This document shows, one piece after another, positions 24,728 to 35,721 of a stretch of 64,000 nucleotides of DNA; position 1 is the stretch's first letter, and every line of letters starts with the position of its first letter. The notes below the pieces were generated by a model. That model did no database searches. It was not told the DNA's origin and was given only the letters and a program-made list of their open reading frames with translations. The stretch lies in assembly GCA_022385755.1 (NCBI GenBank), contig MU278370.1:319247-383246 (forward strand), written 5' to 3'. This DNA is from Trametopsis cervina (taxonomy: Eukaryota > Basidiomycota > Agaricomycetes > Polyporales > Irpicaceae). The position numbers and the translations under genes were made by a program.

Positions 24728-27198
24728 ATGTCCAATGACACCCAGAAGGCCGACCAGATAGCACACAGATTGTACACTAAGCTCACCCTAGTCGTTAATC
24801 ATGCCAGGGCTACGGCAGAGCCGAGTCCTCAGGCGAAGGTGGACAAATGGGTGCGTCCTATAGGGGTCTTAGCTACATTGCTCGACTGACCTGTGGGCTA
24901 CTGACAGTTCAACATCGAGACTCCCGACTCCGACACATTCAGGGAGCAGACACGAATTTACCGTTCCGTCTCATCCGTCTCGACTCCGTTGTCATTTCAG
25001 CTACACGTACTGCTTTGCGTGCCAGAGCTGACCCCGACGCAAATCCTTGCACACATGACACCCGACTCCTCGCGTACACCCATTGACCCCACACCGCGGT
25101 TTATCCTCCTGGAGTCGTGGAACATTGAGTTCTCTCCGCATGCGCCGCAGTCAACGAGGACTGCTGAGGAACGACTTGACGTAGCCCCGCCTACTATGTA
25201 CAAGCACAGCATCTCCTTGTTCAGAAGCGTGTTCACGCTACTCCGCATTCTCCCCGCGTGGAAGCTCGCACGACGCACGAAACGCAACGGAGGCCGAAAC
25301 GGGAATTTCACCATACGGGTTCGGGTTGAGTCAGAGGATGGTAGCCGGATTCAAGACGTGCTCGGTTTCGGTAAGCACACGTTGCATCCTTGACTCTGAT
25401 GGCGATCAGCTCATGGGAGGCACTGTTCAGACTCCCTTGTGCAGAACACGAGTCTCCCCCATAATGTACACGACTTCCCTGCAGTGCCTCATCCTAAGGG
25501 CAGTCTTACATTATCGGTGAAATACCTCACTTCTCCAGACTTCCAGGTGTTTGATAGAGAGTCGCTTCTGTCCTCCCGGTTCCTTTCGCAGGACGCAGGT
25601 CCTGCCTTTACGCCGACGCTGTTGAAGAACCAGCAAAGAGACTCGCTTGCCAGCTCACCTGGAAGTCTACCAATGCGGACGTCGTTACCGCGTTCACCTC
25701 CTTCGTCCGTGGTGGATCGTTTCGTGCTACCGTCTCCGTCCCATCACCAGCGCACACTGTCATTGACTGGTGGCAGTCCTCGCATGCAGAGTGTAGCACT
25801 GCCTATGTCCAGAGTAGCTTCCGCTGCTGGACATGGTGGTATCACTGGATCGGTCTCTGGGATATCCGATACATCTTCTAGAGAAGGTGCTAGCTCTCTA
25901 GCTCCTTCAGCTCTCGCAGCTAGGCTGAGTAGCACTCGTATGGTAAGTTGCTCCCTTTCTCCACGTAGTCAATCATAGTGACGTCCGCCAATAGGACTCC
26001 GCCGGTCCACTGCCCATACGCCGACCCGTACTTCCTCCTGTGAATGCATTCAAGTCCTCAACTCTTTCTTCCGGTTCTCCCTCTTTGCATTCGCCGTCTC
26101 CCTCTTTACGTCAACAATCGCCATTATCTGCGGCCGGTCCATCTCTACCGTCAAGACCTTCTGCGCTTAGCTCGCCAACATCGTCGCGAGCGCCTGTGTT
26201 GCCCTCTCCTATCGGTGCAGGCGCAACCAATCGTTTACCTTCCCCACCGACGTCATTTAAGCCATCCCCGCCCTTAGGGCCGTCTAGCTTGGGTGGACTA
26301 TCGAGTTTGGGAGACAGAAGGTCACTGATCTCGGAAGGAGCCACTGGCGTCTCGGGCGATTCGTCACCAAGGCTTGCCGGGAAGCGGTATAAAAGCAGCT
26401 TCGGGCACCGCTATTCGACTTCGGGAGTGGGAAGTATAGGAAGTTCTAGTAGTGGGGCTACGCATGCCGAGCGTACTGCAGTGAGTCCACGTTGAGTATT
26501 CTCTATCGCCAAGGCTAATTGCACATGACCTTCCTCAGAATGCCTCCTACCTTAGCTCGACTACGGATGATGACGACATCTCGGACTTCGTACAGCAGAT
26601 TGATGCTCGTAAGCCCCTGAGCAGTCGACGGGACAGACAATTCCAAGAGGCAGGCCATAGTCGCGCGGATTCTGAGCTACCGCCATCGGCAAGGGCTGGA
26701 GAAGGTCGATCGAATGAAACACGACCACTAGGGTCAGCGGAACCCATTTTGGTGACAGCCGACGCAGTAGATGAACGCTTACGGGAAATGAACGAGAAAT
26801 TCCTCGCAAGCTTAGAGGTTTTCGGATCCCGACGTCGTGAACGAAGCACCACTGGCAACGACGACGCGGAGAGTAGTAATGGCTCTACTACGGTAAGAGC
26901 GCCGAGCTCTGGTCCGTCTACCATTGGCCGACGGACAATGACTCTGGACTCGCTCTCCTTCGCTCGTCGTGGCGAAGATTCCGACGACTCCCCTCCTCTG
27001 AGAAGAAGGCCTTCAACCGGCAGCGAGATCACTAGTACCGGCATGTATGGCATTCCACCGGCGTTTGTACGACCGAGATTGCTGTCCACAGGTAGTGCAA
27101 GGTCCGGCATGAGCACCGGCTCAGAAGAAGTTATTGGTCGCATGGATCCCGAGATCGACGACGGGAGGCGGCGCAGCCGGTTTGGAGGTTTCTTGTAA
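24728..27198 (+). CDS. atg13: Autophagy-related protein 13
   Basis: Regulatory subunit of the Atg1 kinase complex that starts autophagosome formation under starvation and TORC1 control. Five exons, 24728-24850, 24908-25370, 25485-25942, 25995-26480 and 26539-27198, give 729 residues. The N-terminal HORMA domain (residues about 10-240) is clear: KADQIAHRLYTKLTLVVNHA, KWFNIETPDSDTFREQ, PRFILLESWNIEF, FTIRVRVESEDGSRIQDVLG and KGSLTLSVKYLTSPDF. The rest is long, disordered and very rich in Ser and Pro (multiple phosphorylatable SP and SSP sites), with the acidic DDDDISDFVQQIDARKPL block that in the family lies in the region contacting Atg1 or Atg17. It ends RRSRFGGFL. Length and layout match fungal ATG13. 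Coordinates are firm except for the acceptor before exon 3, which has a nearby alternative that would shift the frame. Confidence 0.93.
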
Positions 27199-27784
27199 AG
27201 CTATTACGAAGTCACAACGGACCTACATTTCCCTCTAATTGGTTCTGGTGACTTATATTCCGTGCGGAGAACAGTGGTCTGAGTCGGTCGTATTCTACCT
27301 CGCAAGGGCCGTAAATATACTTACCGGTCCTTGTGCGACGGCGTATTCCCACCTTTCATCTTTATCTTCTATCTTTCCTTTGTCTCAGCAATCACGCACT
27401 CTCCTCACTGTAGCATTTATGGCATTTTCCTATTTACCGCAATGTTCTCTCATTCTGCACAATATATTCCTGCATTACAGTTTGGTTAGGCAAGACGGAA
27501 AAATACAGGTAAAAATGTGAGGTACTCCCAGAACGGAAGGGGGAGCCCAGTGATGACAGGGCAACCGTATGCAGGAGTATTTTATGCCAGTGAGGGTACT
27601 TGTGGACACTCATGTGCGTTCTCTCTTTATGGAAACCCGCTACCCCTATGTCGCTCCTATCCACCAGTCAACGCGCTAGCGTAATGAAGACATACATCCA
27701 TACCCGACCCCCTCTCTTCCTCTTGGCTCGTCGAATAATTTGAGGACGACCCAGTCTATCAGAACGCCGCAGCCCGAGTCCAGG
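27199..27784. other. Intergenic region, nothing resolved
   Basis: This 586-base gap between two plus-strand genes is T/C-rich around 27340-27480 and contains no supportable coding sequence. Confidence 0.4.
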
Positions 27785-28920
27785 ATGTCTACGCTTAAGC
27801 AACTTGGAGACTCCGAGTTCAAAGCAAGAAATTATGTTACTGCGATCATGGTGGGAGGCGCGTTGTTTCAGTGCACTGCATGGATTTGACGTCGTGGCAT
27901 CTAGCTATACACACAAGCTCTCGATTTTCCTCCCCTCAACGAGGTGCTGCCTACACAAACAAAAAGGTCCATCATTGCCAACAAGGCCTTGGCCAATCTC
28001 AAGAGTGGTTCTGTTCATGATGCCTTAGTGGACTGCAATCTTGCGCTATCCCCGCAGTATACAACAAGCGATTCGAGTAGAGAATTGACTGCCAAGCTCT
28101 TCCTCCGGCGAGCCACAGTCTATGAGGCGTTGACAGAGTCCGAGCGAGCCCACGCAGACTTCCTCGAGTTTTCCAACATCAAATCATCCTTAGGACAGGC
28201 AATTCACGAAGAGGATGCGAAAATTTTAGTCCTAATAAGACAGGGGCTCGCAATACCACCAGAAAGCTATGAGATGGAAAGAATTTACCTCATACGCGCG
28301 ATTCATGTACGTGAGACTAAATGATCGTTACACCCTACTGTCTGATCGCGTGCTAACAGGCTCGTGGGATACTGATACCACTTCGATTTCTCCTGGATTT
28401 TCCTGAGGACCCTTCTCACGAGAGCCACGGGGACACAGTGGCACAGTTCGAAGACGTAGTATCTGGCGAAAACTATCCACAAATGCCTCTATTGATCCCC
28501 TTCCGGGTTATGTTCCCTCACCTCGAGGACCCTCAGATCCCTGGAAACCGCTTTTCAGGAACGGTGTTGATCTCAGAAACAGATATCATTGCAGATCACG
28601 TCCGTGGTATTGTCGACGGGTTTTCCATCACAATGGGTCCTGGCCGCGCCTGGATAATGGAAGCGTTGGAACAAGTTGATCCAATGAAGACCAAATTGCT
28701 TGCTGTGACTAGGTGTGGTCGTATACTTGAGTTGCCCTGGCACCGCGCAATTGGTGGTATATGGGCTGGTGGACGGTGGCCTCGGTCATCCCCTTCGCCT
28801 TTACCGGTCCTCCGCAGCCCACCAAACGGCGATCCAAAGAAGGTTGACGGATTTGAGTTCCAGTCTGGCTCTGTCATTCAGGTGTACGTAGTACCGCAAG
28901 TCCATGTTCGCTCTTTGTAA
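27785..28920 (+). CDS. TPR-repeat protein of unknown function
   Basis: Three exons, 27785-27850, 27905-28306 and 28360-28920, about 342 residues. The N-terminal half is a tetratricopeptide array: LGDSEFKARNYVTAIMLYTQ, RSIIANKALANLKSGSVHDA and LRRATVYEALTESERAHADF, so it probably acts as a protein-binding adaptor. The C-terminal part (PLLIPFRVMFPHLEDPQIPG, GIVDGFSITMGPGRAWIMEA) is well balanced but not recognised. The last codons may belong to an intron, because a GTACGT donor lies a few bases before the stop, so the true C-terminus could differ. The first two introns have good borders and are in phase. Confidence 0.72.
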
Positions 28921-29355
28921 GTGATCCTTCTAGTTCTGAGTGCTGTGGCTGATATTGTGTATGAAGCGTGGATAAACTCGACGCGAACCTGAAGACGACA
29001 GAGACGTAAACATGAGAGCTCGAATATGGGATGGTATAATACAACGTGGCCGATAATTGCATGATAGACTACTGTATAAGTGTCAATCTAAAATCTTTCG
29101 TCATAAAAACATAAATACGTCGTGAGTCGTGAAGGGGTAAAATATCCTACATAAATATCATGCATGCTGAAAGTCGTCTATAAATAACTGGACATAATAA
29201 ATGCACTCCAGATGACTCCAAGGAAGATGCCTACGGATAACCGTACCCTCCTCGGCGTCTTACTCTGCTCTCCCACAAGTCTTGATCAATCGGTGTGTCG
29301 GGGATTAATTGTTCCTCTTCTGCCAAATAGTCAGTGACGTTGATAGCACAGCCTA
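28921..29355. other. Convergent intergenic region
   Basis: Both flanking genes end here, so this is shared 3' sequence. It contains an A/T-rich piece (29030-29210) suitable for polyadenylation signals. No gene was seen. Confidence 0.4.
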
Positions 29356-31229
29356 TCAGCCGGACGCACCATCCACAAACTCCTCCACGCCGTCCCATGT
29401 CACAAGCTCAGCCACCTGCATGGACTCCAAATAACGACTATCGGGATGACTAAAGTTCTGCGCCCGTCGGATGACCACCTTGCTCAAAGGGCTCCCCAGT
29501 TTGTTTCGTGCCAACAGAGCTCGAAGTAAATCGCTAGGATGCCCGTTTATGTCGACAAAGGTCAGTTCTGAGCGTAACATGGCAGAACTGAAGCGGTGAT
29601 TGTCGAGGCCTGTACCCGCAGGGGGGAGCTTGAAACGGACGCCGTCGAGCTCGAGAGACTTAAGTGAAGGGAAGCGCATGCCCGCACCAGAGAACTCGTG
29701 TGGTAATAAGAGGGCAATCCAGAAAATCGGCTCCTCGAGTGCAAATATACGCAGCGTCTCCACGTGTTGAAGATGGGCGAAGATCCTGAACCAGATGGCG
29801 ATGGTGGACGGTGCGCCGAATGGGCCCAAGAGGTGCATAGGGCCGATCTGAAGAAAACGAACGTGACGCAAGGATACCATAGAGAGTACCGTCAGTAGCT
29901 GCATGTCTGACTCCCGACATGGTACGGTGATATCGATGTCTGGGCTGAAGGATGTATTGTGGAAGTTGTGTGGAGCACTGCTGCCTCTGTCCCGCCATCC
30001 ACGGATGCGCAGAATCCTTCCGTCCTCGACTGTGAGCGACAATGCTGTCGCCTGACAGGCGAGATGCGAAGTTGAGTCGGGTTTATCGAGTATTTGCGAA
30101 AGGATGAAAGAGACGTGTGTGGTTTCCGGACCGAAGTGGCGAGCAGCTCGGTAGCCCACATTCTTGCTACCGTCTACGATCACAGTTGCAGAACCGGAAA
30201 AGGTGATGCCGTCGAGGATTTCTGCGCAATGCCCAAGATGTCCCGACAGATGAAGAGATCGAAGTTTGGAAAGCGGTACCTTGTGCGACGGTGTGTGAAG
30301 GTTACCAGTGAATCTGTCGAGGCGCAGTTCTAGACTTTCGAGGCCGGGTAGTCTGCTCAAGACTTGAAATAGCGGCAAAGTCTCTAATGGCATCGGTGGT
30401 AGGCCAGGCGAGCGATATATTGGGTCCAATGACTGAAGTGAAAGGTGTTTCAGTGACTTGCTGAATAATGGAAACCATAGACCTGCGAGTGGAGCGCGGA
30501 TATCCAAGTGCTCTAAACGAGGCATGGTCCACTTTGCGCATGGTAACCTGCTGTCGTATACGTTAAGACCATGAATAGAAAGTGATCGAAGCGAGGGTAG
30601 ATTCTTTGCAGCAAATAGTGGGCTCCTGTCCAGGTTTCGTGCGGATAAAATACTTAGCTCCAACGTATCGATACGCTCGATGTTGGTGAGTATCTGTGTC
30701 AATGCTAATGGGAGATCTATCACCCGATACGTGGCTCCGGAGAGCTCGAGAGAGGTCAAACATCGCACAGCGAGGTTCGCAGTTTGCGAGTGCAGCAGCA
30801 TCACCTGAGACCCGGTGGCGTAATTTGCAAGGATATTCGTCCATAGTGAAGAGTTGTCCAGGGCGACCGTGCGCCACTGCTTGCACACTTGGGTGATTCT
30901 GATCCATGAGTAAATCGGCTCTACACGTCCAGGTGCCTCGTGTGTGTGGCCGTTGGGGAGGGTCCAGCACTCATCGTTGTATAGGTTTAGAGCGAGATGT
31001 TGGAAGATGCCGACAAGGATCTCTGGAGGGAGGCGAGCAATGAGTCCATGACTTGTCGTCTCCGTGGAAATGCCTGCAGGTTGGACGCCCGATAGGATGC
31101 GCGGTTCCCGAGGACGCGTATCGAAATACGAAACGCCTGCAAAGAAAAAGGTGAGTGGCGAGCTACTTCAGAGGGCCAAATAGACATCTTACGTCTTGCT
31201 ATCCGGTTTGAAGGGATCATATGGTGCAT
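29356..31229 (-). CDS. F-box protein with leucine-rich-like repeats
   Basis: Likely substrate-recognition subunit of an SCF ubiquitin ligase. Two exons, 31229-31193 and 31136-29356, give about 605 residues. The F-box is LPPEILVGIFQHLALNLYND followed by WIRITQVCKQWRTVALDNSS (residues about 45-105). The rest has repeated leucine-rich segments (LPSLRSLSIHGLNVY, MPRLEHLDIRAPLAG, SKLRSLHLSGHLGH, FPSLKSLELDGVRF), as in the many basidiomycete F-box proteins. No ATG precedes the F-box within exon 2, so a short first exon (MHHMIPSNRIARR) is needed; it gives the right phase. That exon overlaps the last exon of the small gene upstream in a different frame, so the start is less certain than the body. Confidence 0.8.
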
Positions 31230-31443
31230 CGTATAAGGGCCGATAGTATCTCAGTGCACGGACATATAAGAGGCTTGGAAAGAAGTGCTGCGGGCGTCGT
31301 TTCTCCCCTCCGATTTGGAGATACAGCCCTGTGTACAGCCACATCGGTCATGTGCCTTAGTAGGACAAGTAACCCGTAAAAGATTAGAACTTACATTGCG
31401 CGTCTACTAGCAACGGAATGGGAGATCGACGACGAATAGACAT
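31189..31443 (-). CDS. Small protein of 62 residues
   Basis: Two exons, 31443-31395 and 31328-31189, separated by a 66-base GT-AG intron. The product begins MSIRRRSPIPLLVDAQ, continues with WLYLQIGGEKRRPQHFFP and ends YDAPYDPFKPDSKT. It is basic, with an aromatic-rich centre (LLYVRALRYYRPLYDAP), and resembles small mitochondrial accessory subunits in general character, though I do not recognise it. It lies between the JmjC gene and the F-box gene on the same strand. It might instead be an extension of a neighbouring transcript. The splice sites and frame agreement support a real short gene, but evidence is limited. Confidence 0.5.
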
Positions 31444-31512
31444 CGCAACAGTGTATAGGGGGCGTCTAATTGTAAGTAGGCCCACAGCCTGCAGATTTCC
31501 GAGTCGGCGTCT

Positions 31513-32615
31513 TCACTGACGCCGTGGCAGAAACCACCACGAAACTCCCGCTGTCCACCCGGCCTGCTTGCCCGAACCACCGTGCATGGCAATGTTCTCG
31601 ACGCGATGCCACCAACCACGGGGGATATACAATGTTTCTCCCTCTCGCAGCACACACGTTACTGCAGAACTCTCTATCGCATCTACCGCATCTGATACGA
31701 GAGCTTGAGACGCTTCCATAGCCACCTGGAGGTGCGGGATAACGTGAGACGGCCCTAGATGGATGCGGAAATCTACCGTCGCCGTGTTCTTCTGCCGCTT
31801 GCGAGCACCTGTACCGTTCACATAGGGCGAAGCTGTTGGTGGTAAGAGGAATACATGTTTCGCATACTCATCTGGGGCCGATGAGGCTTGTAGATGGAAG
31901 AGGTTGATGTACGGATCGTAGTGGAGTGGAGTGACCTATCATATACATATCAGACGCCATGCGATTGATACCCAACATACAGAACTCACAGCACCAGTTG
32001 GTCCGAGGAAAAGGGCCGACTGATACATATCAACATGCCCGTCCGTAATCAATGTGGAGAGTATAGGTGGTGGCACAGCGATTTCCCGCACGGCCTCAAT
32101 CTGACATAGCAGAGTTCAAGTATTGGTCAGTCATGTACGGAACAAGACGGGCTCGCCTCTCCGTGGCCTGACCATTGGGCGAGGTATACTTGCTTTCCTG
32201 AGATGCGGCCGTCTGGTCTGTCCGATCGCAGCCACTCCAGGTATTGTGCGAGCCTCATCGGAACCTGATGAAATCCGTCTGGTTGGGTGTCGTCATATCT
32301 TCCAAGTTCAACATCGACAATCCGTTCACTGCCCTCATCCAGCGCGGAGATAAGCTGTGAGGCGCGAGCTGTTCCGACGTTCGAGGATCTTGGGGAGCTG
32401 CTGAAGAGCATAGGTTTCTCTGAGCCTAAGTTAAAGGAATCCCAGTTTATCGCCTGAAGGGGTGTCTGCTTCAGCTGTAGGGGCGTAAATCGTATGTCCT
32501 GCGCTGTTGAATATGATTTCATGCTATTCGGTTTGATGCGAATCCCGGACAAGTACTGAAGGACAGTGCGGCGGATGCCAGAATGTAACGACAGTGCTCG
32601 TCTGAGTGCAAGCAT
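31513..32615 (-). CDS. JmjC/cupin_8-type Fe(II)/2-oxoglutarate hydroxylase
   Basis: Probable dioxygenase of the small JmjC group (FIH, JMJD5/7 and TYW5 relatives). Three exons, 32615-32139, 32100-31990 and 31935-31513, give about 336 residues. The iron-binding HxD is in TPLHYDPYINLFHLQA, and the distal His is in LREGETLYIPRGWWHRVEN, followed by AGVSWWFLP; spacing and context are typical. The N-terminal part (LQAINWDSFNLGSEKPMLF, GKQVYLAQW) matches the region preceding the cupin barrel, and the first residues (MLALRRALSLHSGIRRTV) could be a mitochondrial presequence. The first intron uses a weaker donor (GTACAT). The C-terminus may be spliced differently at a GTCAGT donor inside the last codons. 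The substrate could be a protein or tRNA residue; the sequence does not decide. Confidence 0.85.
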
Positions 32616-33229
32616 GGCATAGAATCTGAAAATCGCGTCGTTTATACTGTGAGCTCAAGAACATCTGAAGAGCTTCTTTACGTACCTGTGAGTAGCATAC
32701 ACGGCGTCGGAAACGCCGTTGCAGTGCGGAAGAAAGTGGTCATACTGAAAGTTGGAAGTTGGCTCTGAGCGCATCAATTTGATGCGTCATTACGTAATAC
32801 ACCGATCTCAATGCTCATGATTCCAGTCATGCAATTGGCGATGCAGCGTATTGTCATCACCGCGAGTCGTCAAATGCATCTTGTATTTGACCGCATATCG
32901 AACCAGACAAAAGCGTACAAGGACACTATCGTATGTATCTTCAATAACGGTCCGACAAACCTGTGCTGACCCAGGAAAAGATTATGACACGACCACAGGA
33001 CAGGATTACAGAATTCCATGGTTGATAAACACTCGGATGTCCATCTTGATGGTCCTTCATACATACGTGTATATTTGGGCAGGAGAAGGGTGCGTATGTG
33101 TGTGAATATGAATAAGCGCAGAGTCAGCTGTGCGCATCATGATCGGCGGGACCTCTAAGCTGGGTCAAACAACCAAACAGCTGCTCGGGGTGCGTGTCGC
33201 TTACCGTTAGTATCTGTCCAACTGATGAA
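32616..33229. other. Intergenic region, nothing resolved
   Basis: This 614-base stretch holds the promoter side of the JmjC gene and the left flank of the dispersed repeat. Only short shadow frames are seen. Confidence 0.4.
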
Positions 33230-35165
33230 AAGCTGACCATGGGTCTGATGCAGACTGGTCAGCACGACCTGGGTCTCAGTGTTCGATTGTCTGTCAGCCT
33301 GTGCAAGGCTGATATGAGCCTGGCTTCTTGCCAACCGCTGAGGTTCGCCTCCTGCAAGCCACCAAGGTGCGTGTTCTGCATAAACGCATAGTTGGCCCGT
33401 TATTCATCCACAGGTCGCTTCTTCTCCTCTCACCACCATCATCCTTGCCTCCGACCTGCCTCCGTCTCTGTCCATCTTAGTCACCGACCCGCAGCGAGCC
33501 TTTGCCTGCATGCCAACGGCAGTTCCTCATCTTCGCATCTTGTTCGCTGGGACCTTTGCCGACCCCGCCACTGACTAATGTCACTATTACTTCGCCATGT
33601 CGCCTGTTCATCTGTTCTCCTCGAACTATGCGATCCGGTCAACATCATACACCCGCTTCCTCATGGTCAACCCCCATTGTTCACCAACACCGCAGCCCTC
33701 TGTTCTCCATCTGCCCTTTCCACGGAGACGACACCTGTTCCCGTCAGCCAACCCCCACCAACTACTGCAGCGAGCATCGTTACCTCACCCATCTGCGCTA
33801 CCGTTCTCAGCATCTCACTCGTACACTTCGCCACTGTCAAGCAACCTCACGTCTCACATGGGTCACCTCTTGGTACGTAACTCGAGGCTGGCTCCTGGGA
33901 CGAACGGGGGGCGCTGTCGACTTTGCCTGTTACCTGCGAGCTTGATCAACTCTCGGGTACCTCGTGAATCGGCGGCACTCCTCAGGGAGCTGCTTGTACC
34001 TTGGCGACTGCGTACTGGTTCGAGTTGCGCACCAACGCGCTGTGTCCGTGAGTGTTCTTGCTCCTGCCTTGACCTAGCTTCGAGGCTGACGATGGCTCGC
34101 GCAGATGCTCTCTGTTTTTCACTCTTTATGCTTGGCTTTCAGAACCTGTGCCTCTCCGCTTCCGCCTCTACCCTGATACACCAAGCCGCTGTTCGCAGAC
34201 GCTTTCGAACCTACGATCGGCCGCCACACACTTCAGGTCTTCTTTACGCAACTCTGGACTGGAGGCTCGTTACCTCGCGTTCTGCTGTTGCCTCTTGGGT
34301 CCTCTGTAACTACGCCGCGATTGGAGCCTAACAAACTCAAGTCCCGCCGTGGAAGCCGCCATGCCCTTGCGGCTGACTTCAAAGGACCTCAGACCTCGTG
34401 CATGGTGTTCGTGACGAAGGAACTCGAGCTTCTGCGTATCTGGCTACTGACATCTCTCACTGGGCTGCACCCTGGACGACAAGCACAGTGTCTTGCGACC
34501 GCTCTTCGCCAACGCTTACCGACCATCTCACTCTTGCGGGTACATTGACCACACTCGAAATACTTTATCGACATCATCGAGGGCCCCTTCAAGGTTTCAA
34601 CTGTTCATTGTAAGCAACATCCTCCCTTTATATTGTCTTTCCCCGTTCTGACATTCTGGTCAGTTTCGAATTTGGATACTGTCTCTTGGCATCGACATCG
34701 ACACGGACACTCACGGAATCAATCACTCGGAGCAAGGACGCTGGCCGTCCCTTGAAGAAAAGAAGATAAATTGTTCATTCGCGGCCTCATTTCAAAATAA
34801 GCTAGAGAAGGAGGAGAGGGGAAGGAAACACCGACTGGTACAGCAGCTAGGACATTAAATGGCGGCGGCCCTCGGGGGTTCGTGTGTACGCCTCATGCAT
34901 CAGCGATGTGGGCACCCGGAGCGTTCGACGGCGGTGTCTGCTCGCTGGCAGGGAGCGTTTTCTTCTGCTTGATTCTGACTCTGGCGGGGAGTAGGATGCG
35001 ACGGGGATGAGAGGTGACTGGTATGTGTGGTAGTAGGATGCGACCAAGGGCGGTTCGGGTGGATGCAGGGGACTCTGCATTGCTCGAGGTTTTGATGCCC
35101 GTTCGGCTGTGTCTGACTTTGTGTACTTGTTGTTTCGAATTCTGGACGTGAAATCTGAAACCTTG
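33230..35165 (+). repeat. Dispersed repeat, longer copy (about 1.9 kb)
   Basis: Stretches here reappear, in the same order but on the opposite strand, at 45770-46895. Matching blocks include GGTTCGCCTCCTGCAAGCC near 33343, CATAGTTGGCCCGTTATTC near 33383, GGTCGCTTCTTCTCCTCTC near 33412, ACTCGTACACTTCGCCACTG near 33818, TTGAAGAAAAGAAG near 34752, CTCGGGGGTTCGTGTG near 34871 and GTGGATGCAG near 35058. Identity by eye is roughly 70-85 per cent with indels. This copy contains about 600 bases (roughly 33870-34480) that the other lacks. No transposase or reverse-transcriptase motif was recognised; frames inside are not conserved between copies. Ends are approximate and no target duplication was identified. 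Confidence 0.8.
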
Positions 35166-35721
35166 GTGTCCCATTATTATGAAAAATGGGCCTGAGCGTA
35201 ACAGTTGGAACGAGCGTTGCGTTATCTAGTTTTGTGCACAAGACCAATACAAGCTTAGCATCGAAGGACGGTGTGGGCGTCTATACGCGTTGCTAATTTG
35301 TGTTCGCCGTCAAGCTCTTTCCTCACGTCAAATGCGAGGGACGCGTTCTCTGAACTTCCGACCACCCAAACCACAATCCATAACGTTTTCGACGCGTAAC
35401 GACGCGTTTATTCCTCCAGCAATGCCAGCTGCGTACGACTTTTGTCTGCCTCATCACCGGCGTCCCAACCTCGCGCCTTGTTGTCACCGGCAAATTATCT
35501 CCAGGCACCAGGTTGGCCTGCACCGTACCTACTGCATCCGGCACAATACAATACGATGAATAGATATACCCGCGGCGGGCTGCTGCTGCTGACGACCGAA
35601 GGAAATGGAAAATGGAAAAGACGGCTAGCGACTACACAGGTTTTCCCGCCTCGTCTCTTGGTATTCTTCTCCCCTCATCCTCGATGGACGTCAGCTGAGA
35701 CTTTGTAGAACTGGGTCACCA
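35166..35721. other. Region upstream of the Ser-rich membrane protein
   Basis: No gene is supported. A frame at 35557-35640 starting MNRYTRGGLLLL and ending at a possible donor could be a first exon with a short hydrophobic segment for the next gene, but the join was not convincing. Confidence 0.35.

Noticed and set aside
26547..27143. 198-codon minus-strand frame within ATG13
   Set aside because: It is antisense to the last exon of ATG13 and explained by its Ser/Arg-rich codon pattern.
33597..34331. 244-codon frame inside the longer repeat copy
   Set aside because: The frame is not kept in the other copy and contains no recognised domain, so I treat it as non-coding repeat sequence.
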